Shown here piece after piece: positions 45,775-57,365 of a DNA stretch of 64,000 bases; position 1 is the stretch's first letter; the number at the start of each line of letters is the position of its first letter. The stretch covers positions 868,001 through 932,000 of the forward strand of contig NHZP01000009.1 in the NCBI GenBank assembly GCA_003313425.1, written 5' to 3'. The position numbers and the translations under genes were made by a program. The notes below the pieces were generated by a model. That model was not told the DNA's origin and did no database searches. It was given only the letters and a program-made list of their open reading frames with translations. This stretch comes from Pseudopyrenochaeta lycopersici (Eukaryota > Ascomycota > Dothideomycetes > Pleosporales > Pseudopyrenochaetaceae).

Positions 45775-47840
45775 CTACCAGAGCCTGAAGTCATATTGAT
45801 GATCAAGAGTCGATAAGGTGCATGTTGACTTCGAACTACTGGTGGCCTTGGCCTTGGTCTTGGTCTTGGTCTCGGTCTTGGTCTTGGTCTCGGTCTTGGT
45901 CTTGGTCTCGGTCTTGATCTTGGTCTCGGTCTTGGTCTTGGTCTCGGTCTTGGTCTTCGAATGCAAACGTGAAAGTATTGTGAAGATGTTGCTCGATACT
46001 GTTGAGACACGATGTGCGTATGGAGGTGGCAAGGATACTTCTGGCCTTTTGAGTAGCACAGGTAATATATCTAGGGCCCCGCCGGGAGTCGTAGCAGAGT
46101 TGAAACGGTGGTTTGCGCCTGCCGTTGTGGAGAGCCCCTCGAGTTGCAAATCCGGATCTGTTGCAAGAGCATCACCAAGACACCCGGCTCCTCTAGCGGC
46201 ATCACCATCATCCTCATCGTCGCCGTCCCGATTATTAGACCAGCGGTAGCAGTCCATAGCGCTAACCCCTGTATTTGAGATGTTCGGGTTCATAGCCTCT
46301 TCTAGATGTTCAATACCGGCGGGAGGTCGCGTCGATGTCACCATTCGCAGAGACCACAATCTGGCGAAGGAAGCCTTCGCGCCAGACTGTAACGCAAGCC
46401 ATGCCAGCATGAACACAGCGACCATCGAGGAGTACCAACTGTCTCCATCCCCGTTAAAGCCCCAGAAAGTATCATATGAAGATCCGTTGCTGCCACTCCC
46501 ACTCGCCCCTCCAGCAGCCCCACCATCCCCGCCTCCGTCGCCATCTTTGCCCCCTCTTCCACCCTTGCCGCCGAATCCTCCTCCGCTATCATCCCCCCCG
46601 GGACCACCACCACCACCACGACCAACACTCGGATTTTTTTTCTTTTTCTTTTTCTTCTCTTCCTCCGTCTCAGAATCTATCTCGAAACTGCTGCTGCACT
46701 GGGCAAACTCGCAAACTGGCTCAATTGAACTACCAGGGCCTAGTTCATGGACCAAATTGCATCGCCCGCACATGGGCATGCTTGAATCGCAAAGAGAAAT
46801 CAAATTATTCAAATCGAAACCAAGATGGACCCCATCAAGCTCCTTTTGAAAGACCATTTCATCGTTTTCACTCCATTCGCTCGGCCAAATGAGAACTTCT
46901 TGCCCTAGAGGATGATCCGAATACTGAATAGGCACTGAGCCAGGTACTCCAACCGGAGCCGCCATTGCGGTAATTGTGCTGGCTCCTTCTGCAGCGGGTG
47001 GAAAAGAGAAACTGGGTGGATGCGAGTGTTCCGCTGCCAGTTTGCATCCTTGGAGGTAACAAGTATCTGTACCGTGATCGCATGAGGAGTTCTCAGAGGA
47101 CGCTCCGGATACTTGGGAGAGCGGCCGCAGCATGGTTCGCTGGAAGAGCTTGTTTCCAGGACAGTTGGTGGGGTCACACTGGGATTCGTCAGCACACGCA
47201 CTACATATCTTCGTTGACGGGGTTGATGTGCAGTTACTTTCGTCCTGGCCGCCTTGTGATTGTCACAGACATTTCCTCGGTTTGCAAAGACTTGCACTGC
47301 CTCTGCTTCTCCAAGAGTTCTCCTGGTCCTCTTCTGTGTTAACTCTCCTGATTTAAGATCCCAAACAAGTAGGTTCTGCGAGAATGGGTATTCTGGTTGA
47401 GAGACTGCCTTCGCGCATGATTTTCTGGCCCTCTTCTTCGATTTGGGCTGATTGGCTGATTGCGAAGAGGTTGTGGGCTCTTGCATTAACGAGTCAAATA
47501 GGTGAGACTGTGCGGCTTCTTGAGGAGCTTGTTGTGCATGGAGGTTTGGGGTCTCTACTTGAGCTGTAGGTTGCGTTGATATCAAGACTGGGGTTGGATT
47601 AATAGCCTTTGGTTGCACCGCGTGTGCAGTGCTCTGGTGGCGGGGTTGTAGAAATAAAAGTTGCGCCTCTCGCATCTTCTCATCGAGTGTTCTCGGCCGA
47701 GGAAAAGCTAAGCTCAAAGCAATAGCAAGCTCTGGCGAGTCTTGTGGCGGATCAAATTGGAGCGTGCCATCTGAACCAAAGCTGATTGTGTAGGTAGGCG
47801 CCAGAAATCCCGTCTCTTGGCTGGCTGCAGAGTCTACCAT
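45775..47840 (-). CDS. Unrecognised protein with Cys/His cluster and repetitive tail
   Basis: Exons, read in the minus direction: 47840..47238 and 47178..45775, about 668 residues. The 59-nt intron (GTAACT...CCAG) joins NVCDNHKAARTK to CDPTNCPGNK, making a compact C-x2-H-x6-C-x4-C cluster somewhat like a zinc-binding motif. More Cys pairs follow (CDHGTDTCYLQGC, MCGRC). The middle has a run of Lys then a Gly-rich segment (SVGRGGGGGPGG), followed by a hydrophobic stretch (MVAVFMLAWLALQ) and a C-terminus with (KTKTET) repeats coded by a minisatellite. The first exon has a basic patch (KSKKRARKS). It resembles fungal proteins with a CD-H-CDP-C cluster of unknown role. The 3' half may contain an unspliced intron or be partly non-coding. 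Confidence 0.55.
45842..45958. repeat. Minisatellite, 18-bp units of ggtctt/ggtctc type
   Basis: About six imperfect 18-bp units made of the 6-mers ggtctt and ggtctc, strand-asymmetric (pyrimidine/G versus purine/C). All steps are multiples of 6, so the minus-strand frame stays open and encodes a Lys-Thr-Glu-Thr repeat; the plus strand is also open (Leu-Val-Ser repeats). Confidence 0.9.
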
Positions 47841-48941
47841 GTTTGAAGAAGAGATGTAAGATTTGTTGTGTCAAGAATCGAGAATAGAGAGGAGGAACGA
47901 TCAATGCAGGCGCTTATGTAGTAATTACATCTTGACCGTCGGTGTCGCAAATACTTGATGTGATCCGAGATCAAGTTGCGGTGTCTTGGCATCGCATTGA
48001 GCGTGCCTTCGGTCACCCAAAAGGGTTTAGCGGCTGACTTACAGGGGCGAACCAGAAGACACCAACTGTACTCAATATGTACATGATCAACATGAATGGC
48101 AACCGAAGCGCCCAGGTAAGTGAAGCGCCCACCTAACTAAGGTTTTGCGTCTTTGCATACAAATAACTTACCACTATTTGCAGGTCTAGAAATAATTTCA
48201 AGTCTATTGAGACCTGGGTCACACAGGGCTGATTCAACTAGCAAGTGAAGCCTCTACTTAAGTATACCCAAATCAAATTGCTTGACACACTGTCATAGCC
48301 AGTTGCTAACAATTAGCTATAGTGCAGACTGTATATTAATCCTCTGCCCCTTTGTAACATGGCAAGATATGTTGTAATACTGCTACTTACTTATGCATCA
48401 TTGTAATGCGAAAGCGACGATTGGTAAAGGGATAAATTGTGCGAGTTCTGTCAGTTATCCTCCGGGTTTAAGCTTAGGCAGAACAGAAGGGGTTTCTGTC
48501 ATTACTATAATCAAGTAGAGCAAGAACAAAGAGCGTGGATAGGATCTAATTCACTCGAAAACGCGTCTATATTTCTGCTCTTCTTGAACAACTGTCTAGG
48601 CAATGAAGATTAAAGTTCACCAAGTAGATCGCGTCTACGTCAATTGCACTGGATCTTGTGATTGCGGCGTCAACATTTCGATTGTCCTCAATTTCCAGCC
48701 AAGATTTTGTTACGCTACCGTGTTTACCCCGTAATGAGTGCTTATGTCTTGGCAATGTCCCCGCACTAGTCTGTTGGACAAACCAGCCTGTATCTCAAAT
48801 GCCGAGGCTGCACCATCGCTGAGAGTCACTTCATTTTTGATGCTCATTATTCTGCTTCTCAAATTGCAGTCCATGATGTTCAATATCGTGAATCTTATGT
48901 GAGCTTCAAAACTCGACCTTGTTTGTACCTCCATAAACGCC
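47841..48941. other. Intergenic region
   Basis: No gene seen. The decamer gaagcgccca occurs twice (about 48105-48130). Otherwise AT-rich with short frames only. Contains the divergent promoters of the Cys/His-cluster gene and the MFS transporter. Confidence 0.45.
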
Positions 48942-50267
48942 ATGGAACAGCAAATCATTTCAGTTGAGAACGGAATTTCGGTAATACCAGCTCAGCATTC
49001 TGAAGACCTTGAGCTCGAAACGAGAACAACCGTCTCAAGCCAAGCGACCACGTTCCCGCCAATCGATGGTGGCCTTGCTGCATGGCGTCTACTACTCGCA
49101 GCTTTCGTCTTCGAAGCCCTCCTTTGGGGCTTTCCACTCTCATTCGGCGTGTTCCAAGAGTACTACTCACACCTTCCGGCGTTTAAAGACAACTCGTATA
49201 TCTCAATTGTTGGCACGACTGCGTCAGGCATCTCGTATCTTGGTGCTCCCGTCGTTACACCACTGATCAGACGTTGGTCTATGTACCGGACACACATGAT
49301 ACTGGTAGGATGGCCGCTTTGTATCGTAGGATTAATCGCGGGGAGTTTCGCAGATCGGTTAGGTACGCTCATATTAACGCAGGGAGTCATGTACGGTATC
49401 GGATTCATCATTTTCTACTATCCAATTCTTTCAATGGTGGATGAGTTTTGGGTGAGAAGGAGGGGGATGGCGTATGGACTCTTGTGTAGCGCATCTGGAG
49501 CCTCTGGTGCTGTGACACCGCTAATACTTCAGGTACTGTTACGGAGATTTGGATATCGCACGACTCTGAGGGCTGTTGCCGTTGTTTTGGTAGTGTTGAC
49601 TGGACCGCTAATACCTTTACTCAAAGGTCGTGGTGGACAGCAACACAGCGTAAGCCTGAGGACTGACTGGAGTTTTTTCAAAACGCGATTGTTTTGGATA
49701 TACAGTCTGAGCAACCTGTTGATGGGAATGGGATTCTTCTTCCCTTCTCTATACTTACCGTCGTATGCGTCATCGATCGGTCTGGAAGCATCAAAGGGTG
49801 CACTGCTCTTAGCGCTCATGAGCGTCTCGCAGGTTGGCGGTCAATTCACGTTCGGCTATCTCTCTGACAAGAACTTGTCGTTGAATGCGCTTATCACAGT
49901 GTCTGCATCAGTTGCAGCTATCGCAACATTGAGCGCGTGGGGACTTGCACAATCGTTGTTGCCTCTCATTTTCTTTGCACTTCTATATGGATTTTTTGGT
50001 GCAGGATATACGGCTATGTGGGCTAGAATGGTCACTGCAATCAGTAAAGAGCCCTCCGCGTCGCAGGCAATGTTTGGTCTGTTCTGCTTCGGAAAAGGCG
50101 TTGGAAACATATTGGCGGGCCCTATCAGTGCAGGTTTGTTAAGAAATCCAATTGTTGCAGGGAGCTATGGGCATGGAATGTACGAAGCAGTCGTTGTTTT
50201 CACTGGAACATGTTTACTTTTGAGCTCCGGAAGCTTGATTACGATCTACATTAAGCCGAAGAGGTAG
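48942..50267 (+). CDS. MFS transporter, monocarboxylate-transporter-like
   Basis: Single exon, 441 residues, start MEQQIISVENG. About twelve hydrophobic segments are seen, beginning with GGLAAWRLLLAAFVFEALLWGF and ending with VVVFTGTCLLLSSGSLITIYI. The DGG-xx-AW entry and the FGVFQEYY motif after TM1 are typical of the monocarboxylate porter (MCP/MCH) group of fungal MFS proteins. The R-x-G-x-A motif (RRRGMAYGLLCSASGASG) after TM4 is also seen. Substrate unknown; Mch-type transporters are known for riboflavin or remain orphans. It acts in the plasma or vacuolar membrane (inference). The nearest genes are unrelated. Confidence 0.9.
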   Translation: MEQQIISVENGISVIPAQHSEDLELETRTTVSSQATTFPPIDGGLAAWRLLLAAFVFEALLWGFPLSFGVFQEYYSHLPAFKDNSYISIVGTTASGISYLGAPVVTPLIRRWSMYRTHMILVGWPLCIVGLIAGSFADRLGTLILTQGVMYGIGFIIFYYPILSMVDEFWVRRRGMAYGLLCSASGASGAVTPLILQVLLRRFGYRTTLRAVAVVLVVLTGPLIPLLKGRGGQQHSVSLRTDWSFFKTRLFWIYSLSNLLMGMGFFFPSLYLPSYASSIGLEASKGALLLALMSVSQVGGQFTFGYLSDKNLSLNALITVSASVAAIATLSAWGLAQSLLPLIFFALLYGFFGAGYTAMWARMVTAISKEPSASQAMFGLFCFGKGVGNILAGPISAGLLRNPIVAGSYGHGMYEAVVVFTGTCLLLSSGSLITIYIKPKR

Positions 50268-51162
50268 CTGGCAAGAAGAGCTTTTACCATTATAATCACT
50301 ACTACCGCAATCATCTTCACAGCTGCTTCATTGCGCACCAATACCCGCTATTACGATTTTTGATTCATCGGATAGAAATCATTCTGAGGTCGTAGCAAAT
50401 ACGGCGCCCATAGTATGTATGAATCTTAATCGCATTGGTGAATACTCGACTGGCCTACAACTCATCTTCAAGCAAAACATCTAATCGCAACCGTGAAACA
50501 GCCTACTCAGTTCAGGTTCTCGTCGAACGAGCGCATTCAGCCTTGATAGCCATAAAGGAAGTTTATTTTTTATGGTACGAAAGTGTGTAAAAGCCCTAGC
50601 AATCCTCGCTGATATACTTCCGTGGCAATTTATCAACAATGATTTCGCTACTAGCTGTGGAAACACATGCTGGCACCACTATTATAAGGGATTGTGCTGG
50701 CTTTGCTGCACTCCCAGGCTAGTCAAAGCTCCCAAAGCTTCTAGAACGCCCTGCGATCATACTAATTCCGGGCGACCCTTGATCTTGGAGATATGGGTTC
50801 GCCGGCGGCCACAGGTATTCTGTAAACTGGGGTCAGACTTGGGACCGGGATCGCAGAAGTAGATTTAAGTATGTGGAAGCATGATCTAAGAGGGCCTCCC
50901 TGACGGCGGGGCAAACCGCATAAACTTTCTCAGAGCTTGGATCTGAGAATGCCAGCATCTAGTTGGAAGGAGATACAATAGTTGGCGTGATGTAGAACAT
51001 CGTGCGTTCAAATACGTCTTGCCTTATCTTCCATTTGTTGATATAACTAGTATTTCATACCTCTCTCCTACTCAATAAGGACTTCTGGTCATATTGTGGG
51101 TGGGTTTAGATGATGTATTCTTATTATCTGCTTTGATTGGGATCATGTTACGGTTTTTATGA
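50268..51162. other. Intergenic region
   Basis: No supported gene. One frame of 96 codons at 50572-50862 has Cys residues but no family signature. The end is the 3' flank of the phosphatase gene. Confidence 0.45.
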
Positions 51163-52145
51163 TCAGGTCTTCGTAGCACAAACTAACAGAGGATATACCG
51201 CACCGGAAGCTACTGATATCGTTTTCCAACCTGTCGCCGCAAACAGGGCCATGATAGTCCCTGAATGTGATGTCAGGGAGATGAAGTTATTTTCATCCTT
51301 TGAGAATATATCGTCTAACAGCTCTTTACTCCGAATTATGTGTGCTTCAAGTGTCTCCGCCCTATTAGGCAGCCATAGGTCGTCGTTCTCGGCGAATCCA
51401 TCTTCGAATTTAAAGGAGGGATAGCTTTCGGCGATCCAGGTTTTGCTACTACGCTGGTTGCAAGTCTGAACACCGAGCCTTTCGCGTAACTTCTCCTTGA
51501 TGGTAGGAATTCTTCCGGATTCCGGATTCAAAATGGGGGCGAAAGCAAGAGCGGTAGTGCGCAAGCATCGTCTAAGGGGGCTTCCATAGATGCTCTCTGG
51601 AGGTGGGATATTCTCAGTGTTCCATAATGTCGCGATTTCGCTGGCTTGTCGTTCACCCGTGGCTGTCAATTCTGCATCCAGCCATGTTAAGATGCCATCA
51701 CCTGGAAGTTTTGCCCAACGACGCTGTAGTTAGAGTCAGCACAGACACATTGCATGGCCCAAAGATAAGTGTGCTTTCATAATTATGCTTGTGATGCAGG
51801 TGATAAAAGCGAAAGTTCACTGAACGCTGTTCGAAAACTTACATCCCATTCCTGTCGCCCGACTGCCCTCTCCTTCACATTGTGTATCCCTTCGCCGTGA
51901 CGAACCAGGTATACTACTTTATAGCGTCTACTCTCAGGGTCTTCCCGGTTGAGACTGCTCACATAGTACTGCAATCGTTCCCAGTCTGAATGCTCGCGGC
52001 TCGGATCAAGTTCGGCATCTGTGGGATACTCTCTATGAAGGATCCCGAGTCCCACTCTGGTCGTCGCAATGAAGTCCCAGCTTTCGGGATCATCATCATG
52101 AGAAAAGAATCCACGCTGCGCCTCATATTTCCATTTTTGGTTCAT
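51163..52145 (-). CDS. Histidine phosphatase (phosphoglycerate mutase-like)
   Basis: Exons, read in the minus direction: 52145..51843 and 51723..51163 (119-nt intron with CTCTAACTACAG end), 287 residues. The catalytic motif V-Y-L-V-R-H-G-E-G (residues about 77-85) supplies the phosphohistidine. TATGERQASEIATLW, YGSPLRRCLRTT (second Arg) and SLTSHSGTIMAL (second His) follow, so the active site looks complete. The layout resembles fungal PMU1-type phosphomutase-like proteins rather than glycolytic mutase. No signal peptide, so probably cytosolic. Substrate is not predictable. Confidence 0.88.
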
Positions 52146-53337
52146 CGTGATCGCAGGTCTTGTTCGATGTATAGATGGAAGGCAACAGGGAGAGCGATGA
52201 AGGCGGCAAATGCTTTTATCATGTGGAATGAGAGTAAAGTGGCTGTGTAGTACTTAGGCTAGCCGTAGCCTAGAGCTGAGTGCCTTTCAGTGGTTTTTTC
52301 AGCTACCTTTCAGCTGGAGGCGTTCGCACTTCAAAGGCATTTCGTGCCAGGCGAGATGCGCTAGCTGAAACAAGTACGGTACAGCGAATGAGGGGTGTAC
52401 CTTCAGCTGCCTTCTAGATGAATCAGTACCACCACGTTCAACCTCATTATCCTGTCATGTGTCTGATCTTGTATATAACAATCTGAACAAGAACTGATGT
52501 GCCCCGAAAACACCAAAAAGAATGCCAAACGTCATTATGGACCTCTCAATCAGGATGCTTGCACAAATCCCACAGCCCTCGAAGTGTGCGTTCTACATAT
52601 TAGCGTCAAACCTATTGAAATATCATAAGAGTTTGGTACTTTAACCATTGCCTGACTCTCCTGGTCTGTATTCAGGACGCATTCCTGCAAGTTTGAAGCT
52701 GCTTTCATTGTTTCACCAGACAAGGCTGCCTTACCAAGGAAGCGACAATGAACTACATCAATAAGGAATCTCTAAGGTTAACTGACAGCATTTAGAAATG
52801 GCATCTGTGCCGCTTGGTATCCAGGCGGCATCGCAATCCCCTGACTTGATCATAGAGCGTTCCCGCACTACCCACAAATTGAGTAGTGAATGGAGAAGAT
52901 TATCCTATACAAGGGCCCGTAGCGCCAGAACATTCTGAAGTCCACAGATTACCGATCACTATGATCTGCAGAGATCATCTGGAATAGAAGAAACTTACAC
53001 GAATTTAGAGAACCTTCACGCCTTTCTTCTCTATTGCGCATTGAGCCAAGGTCAGCGTCTAGGAGATTTTGCATGGGTGAAGGCAAATTGAACTCAACTC
53101 TAACGATGCTGGTCTGACGATTTATTAAAGTTGAGTGTCAAAGCTAACGCAAGCGAAGTGTTTAATTCCATAAGTTGCCTATTCAAGGATTTTTTTTATT
53201 TATATGGAACTCTAGCTATGTCTTTTTACGTGTTGGTATGTTATCTTGCCCGACTTAACCCCATTTATGTTGTAAATTATATTAGAATAGTAAGCCCTTT
53301 GCATGGCCTAGCCCAACAATCCTTGAATGCAATCTTT
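52146..53337. other. Intergenic region
   Basis: No gene seen. Only short frames, the longest about 80 codons (53131-53373), without motifs. It includes the promoter of the histidine phosphatase gene and the 3' flank of the pepsin-fold gene. Confidence 0.45.
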
Positions 53338-55198
53338 TCAAACCGTATGCTCCGCAGCGGACCGAGGCAGTGATTTACTCGAATGGATTGTCTCACTTAA
53401 TCCCATTGGCTTCTCATCCAACAACCTCCCATCGTTCTCTTCATCTACCTTTCGAAACACCTCAGGCACCAAACCCCTCCGTGGATCATCATTTCTGTTA
53501 TTTCCCACGCTTCGAGTGCTCTTTGCGCGATTAGGAGATGGAGAGGGAAACGTAGTGCCATCGCGCAACGTCATAGCAGAAGGCGGAGAGCCCTGGAGCG
53601 GCAGCTCTAAAGACTTATTCTCTGAAGAAGTGTGCGTGGGAATGCGGACACAAAGTGGGTTGATAGATGTCGTGGTTGCTGCTTCGCTTTCGCCGCGGGA
53701 ATGCCGTTGATTGGCGTTCTGTCGACGCTTGCGCAAGTACAAAAACAAGGCGACGAGGAGGAGCGTGCCGATTACAGAGCCGACAATTGCTCCAGCCAGG
53801 GCAGCAACTTGAGACTTTGGTTTCACGGCAGGCAAGACACGGCATACTTGCTTTATCTTTGCGTCTGCACCTTTGGGGTCGGCCGGTGCGACAATCGCGG
53901 GAGCCAGCTGAAAATTCCGCGCATCGGGGTCTACGATAAGGTAGTTTTGAGTGAAGAAAGGAAGGCCTAGGGATGGGAATCTAGTTGACCCTGTGTGATT
54001 CGTCACAGCCATGTTGTATACTGTCGCATTGTTCACTTCGAGTAATCCTGCAGCATTATATTCTCGTGGTTGATGGTAGAGCTCACTTGCCGGAATGACT
54101 GCCTTGTACGTGGCGACCGAAGGCTTCGATGCATCTTTAAGAGGAGCACCCATATCAGAAATCGTGATGGTGATGGTGCCAACAGGAGCTGTCGTGGCGG
54201 GAAGCTCGAATCGTTGAGAAGTCTTATTCCAGACGGCAGTCTTTTCGGCCGCCGCAAGGTTCTGAAGCATCTCTGCTGGGAGTTCCAAATCTGAGGAGTA
54301 GGGGTCGAGATTCACGATGAGTGTCTCAGTGGCATCCGAGAATAGCGTTGTGCTCTTGCCGCCAACATCGTAGGTTATGGCTGTAAGTACTGCACATGTC
54401 GGACAGTCTGAGAACATAGGAAAGGTAGTTGCGGCGCTCTTAAGTCTGCTTTCGTCGTAACCACCAATGACAAGCAGGCCATCTTGTGGTGTTTCTACAG
54501 ATTCAGATCCAACCCATAGTCCATACGTCCTGGAAGAAGCCTGCCCAGAGTCGACAAGGTGGTTCAGGAACGTGGAATTCATTCCTAAGGGTAGTGTTGC
54601 TTTCGAGTTTGGTATGTTCTCCATAAAAGCATCAGCATTGGCTATGAATGGTTAGCAGGATTTACACGTAGCGGCATTCAATCGTGAACTCACCGTGCGC
54701 AGAGCCATTTGTGTATGCGGGGAAGGGCGAAAACTTGTTGGTAGTCGGTTTCATTCCAAACGCCACAGCATCGTCAAAAAAGACATAAGAGCTTGCTGAC
54801 GCCAGGTCAACAGTATCTCTACTACCTTCCCAAGCTGCGTAATTCACCTGTGCGAATGAGGTTGAAGCAGAACTGTCGTAGATACCACCCAGCTGGCCAA
54901 TGCAGCTACTGTTTGTAGCCGCTACGCATTGCGCTGCGTTATTCACGAACAAGTTGTTCGAAAGTGTCGATGGCGTCAAAGAGAATGATTGTGGGGGAGT
55001 GCCAATAGCGAAGGAGATCCCCCTGGATAGAATTTTGCCGGCTGCGGAGACTGTGTTGTTAGTCCAGGGCAGGAGCAATGGCACGGAGCCATTGGAACAG
55101 GCCATCGCGACCACAAATGCCTTCAAAGAATGTGGAATCTGGTGTTGGACATGTGCAGCAGAGTTTGCCTTGTATTGATGTTCCTGGGGATCATCCAT
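53338..55198 (-). CDS. Pepsin-fold (A1-like) membrane protein, apparently inactive
   Basis: Exons, read in the minus direction: 55198..54694 and 54641..53338 (52-nt intron with TGCTAAC branch), about 602 residues. The fold is recognised by ISFAIGTPPQSFSLT and the following Cys residues. The first catalytic D-T-G is replaced: after IGTPPQ the sequence runs PSTLSNNLFV. The second site reads IVNLDPYSSDLELP, with D-P-Y in place of D-T-G. Loss of the active pair suggests a non-proteolytic member. A single TM helix (ALAGAIVGSVIGTLLLVALF) is followed by RKRRQ and a disordered Ser/Arg cytosolic tail of about 130 residues. The N-terminus is uncertain: the first ATG gives a weak signal-like stretch (LKAFVVAMA) in front of CSNGS. 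It may act as a cell-surface sensor or binder (inference). Confidence 0.82.
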
Positions 55199-57365
55199 TC
55201 GGCCAAGAGGCCCCTGATATGGATGTGCAGGTAACCACGAGCCATGGGTATGATCGTTCACATTGTCGCAGGGGCTCCAAGTTTGGGTCGGGCTTCGATG
55301 GCTCTGGGGCAGTGGGATGAGTGGACAGGAGCGAACCCGATGGGATTTGTAACAATTCGTAACAAAGTTGTTTGTTCTGAATCCATCATTTAATTACGCC
55401 GTATCCCAGACTCCTAGAGCTTGAATTTGAGCTTCTTGTTTCTCGTCTCTGCCCTTCCGGTCCATCCCCAAGGCCGTGGCATCATCTCGTGGATGACGAT
55501 ATCGATTTCGTCTGTGCACTAGTCTTCGGGACTTTGAAGTCTGAACAACATGCGGCTCCAAAGTGTAATCTGCCTGACGACAGGGGTCTCTTGTTGAGAA
55601 AAGCTGTCATAAAAGTTGGCATTCGGACCGTTGCCTTCGGAACAATGTGAACCACGCGCCTTCCCGCACATCAAGCGAATCAGTACTCTCTAACCTTTTG
55701 GCAACCCCTGCAGGAAGCTTTCGCATCTGCGACGACTCTGCTGATCTGTATCGCGTCTTTGACGATCCTGTCGATCTTGTTGCCCAATTTCGGTGCCTAA
55801 ATGACACCCAAACTCGCTTATAATTCCGGATCAAAGTACTTGCCTTGCTACTCTTTCCCTAATCAAAGTCTTGTGTATCGGTATGCCTGTTAAGAGGTAT
55901 AGCTTTGCTACCAGTGCGTTCATCTATAGTCACTTGATAGGCAGGACCGCAGGCGTGCCTGCTTTATCGACTGCATACCATTAGTGTCGTATTGGGAATT
56001 TGTTTACTCGTAACAGTATAGCCTGAAAATACAAGCTTCTTTAGACCTGCTTTGTAGATTCCTGTCCTAGACGCATTAAGGATGACGCTGCGGCATGTAG
56101 AAATTCCTGCTTTGAAGTTATAAGCAATCACGAAAGCTCACCCTAGACGCCTCCTTGAACTCCTCATACATCCACATATTTTTGGAACGTTGCGATAGGG
56201 TATATCAAAGCGTATTGTACAGAATTAGTAGGTGTACCTAGAACAGCTCATGAGATCGGCAGCCTAGCACAGTTGTTCGTCGCTCGTTCCTTTTGCCACC
56301 GTTGCTTTCGTCACAGCCTGTGTGAGTCGTGCTTCGCTGTTGCGGAAAGCTGAGCACCCAACGTGGACAGGCAGCAAGTGTTCTTACAGCACCGTCCTCT
56401 TGGTCGAATTTATAGAAAGGTGCCGCGCAGCAGGTACTGGGCGATCAGATGCATTTTACTGTAGCTATCAGTACAGCGCTAGCTCTGAAAAGGCATCGAA
56501 GGTCCCAGGGCGCATCGACCTTTTGTGTATTGCCATGCGCATGGTAGTCAAGACGGACTTTTAACGGTTGCAGACAAACCTCTAGCATCTTGCAATATAT
56601 ACCGAAAGATTGCGTGCTCGCCTGCTGCAAATATTCACGCAAGCTGAATCCACTCGAGGTCGCAGCGAAAGCAGAACAGGCTAGCGCGATCCAGGTTAGC
56701 CTTGAAAAACAGAGCAGTTGGTGCCACACCATGAAAGTAACGCCGAGATGGTCCCTTGCACCAAGTCTGGATGCAGGAAGAACACCCTACTGGACGAAAA
56801 TACATGCTAAAATTCTGCTTGTCAATAGGAACTCAAAGATCGCTAGCCTATTGTAAAAAGTCTCGAGAGTTCTCGTACGCCAAGAAGAATCAACAAACTC
56901 TTGCAAGGCTTCCCACGTTGTGTACGAAACCGCTTCTTCCCGAGATGGCGTGCGGTATTGCGTAACGTTGAAAGCGATGTCCCCTGCATTCCCTTGACAG
57001 CTGACAACGGCCGCCTCTTTACTATGTGGTATAGTCAATGCGGTGGAGGACATGTCAGGGCACCATCGCAGGTTCTGTTCGAATTTCTGCCATCTTTCCG
57101 AAATACCGCACAGAACGTACATTAGCTGAAATTACACGGATCACGAGCTGCTCTTGCCGAACACATTTTAGGGACTTTTACATGCAACGTAGCCGCGTGG
57201 CGGCCGAGGCCTGCGGTGAATGTAATGACGTGCTTTGGGTGGTGTCGAAGAGAATTCTCTGGTCGATTGAAAAATTTATGCGTACTATGATAGAAGAGAG
57301 CCACGCATGGCTCGACAACGTGCTGTTGTTGCCTGCACATCTGCTTCCCCAGATTTTATGCTACC
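55199..57365. other. 2.2-kb region without recognised gene
   Basis: Scattered short frames on both strands with no domain. The last part is the promoter of the permease. I cannot exclude an intron-rich or non-coding gene. Confidence 0.4.
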
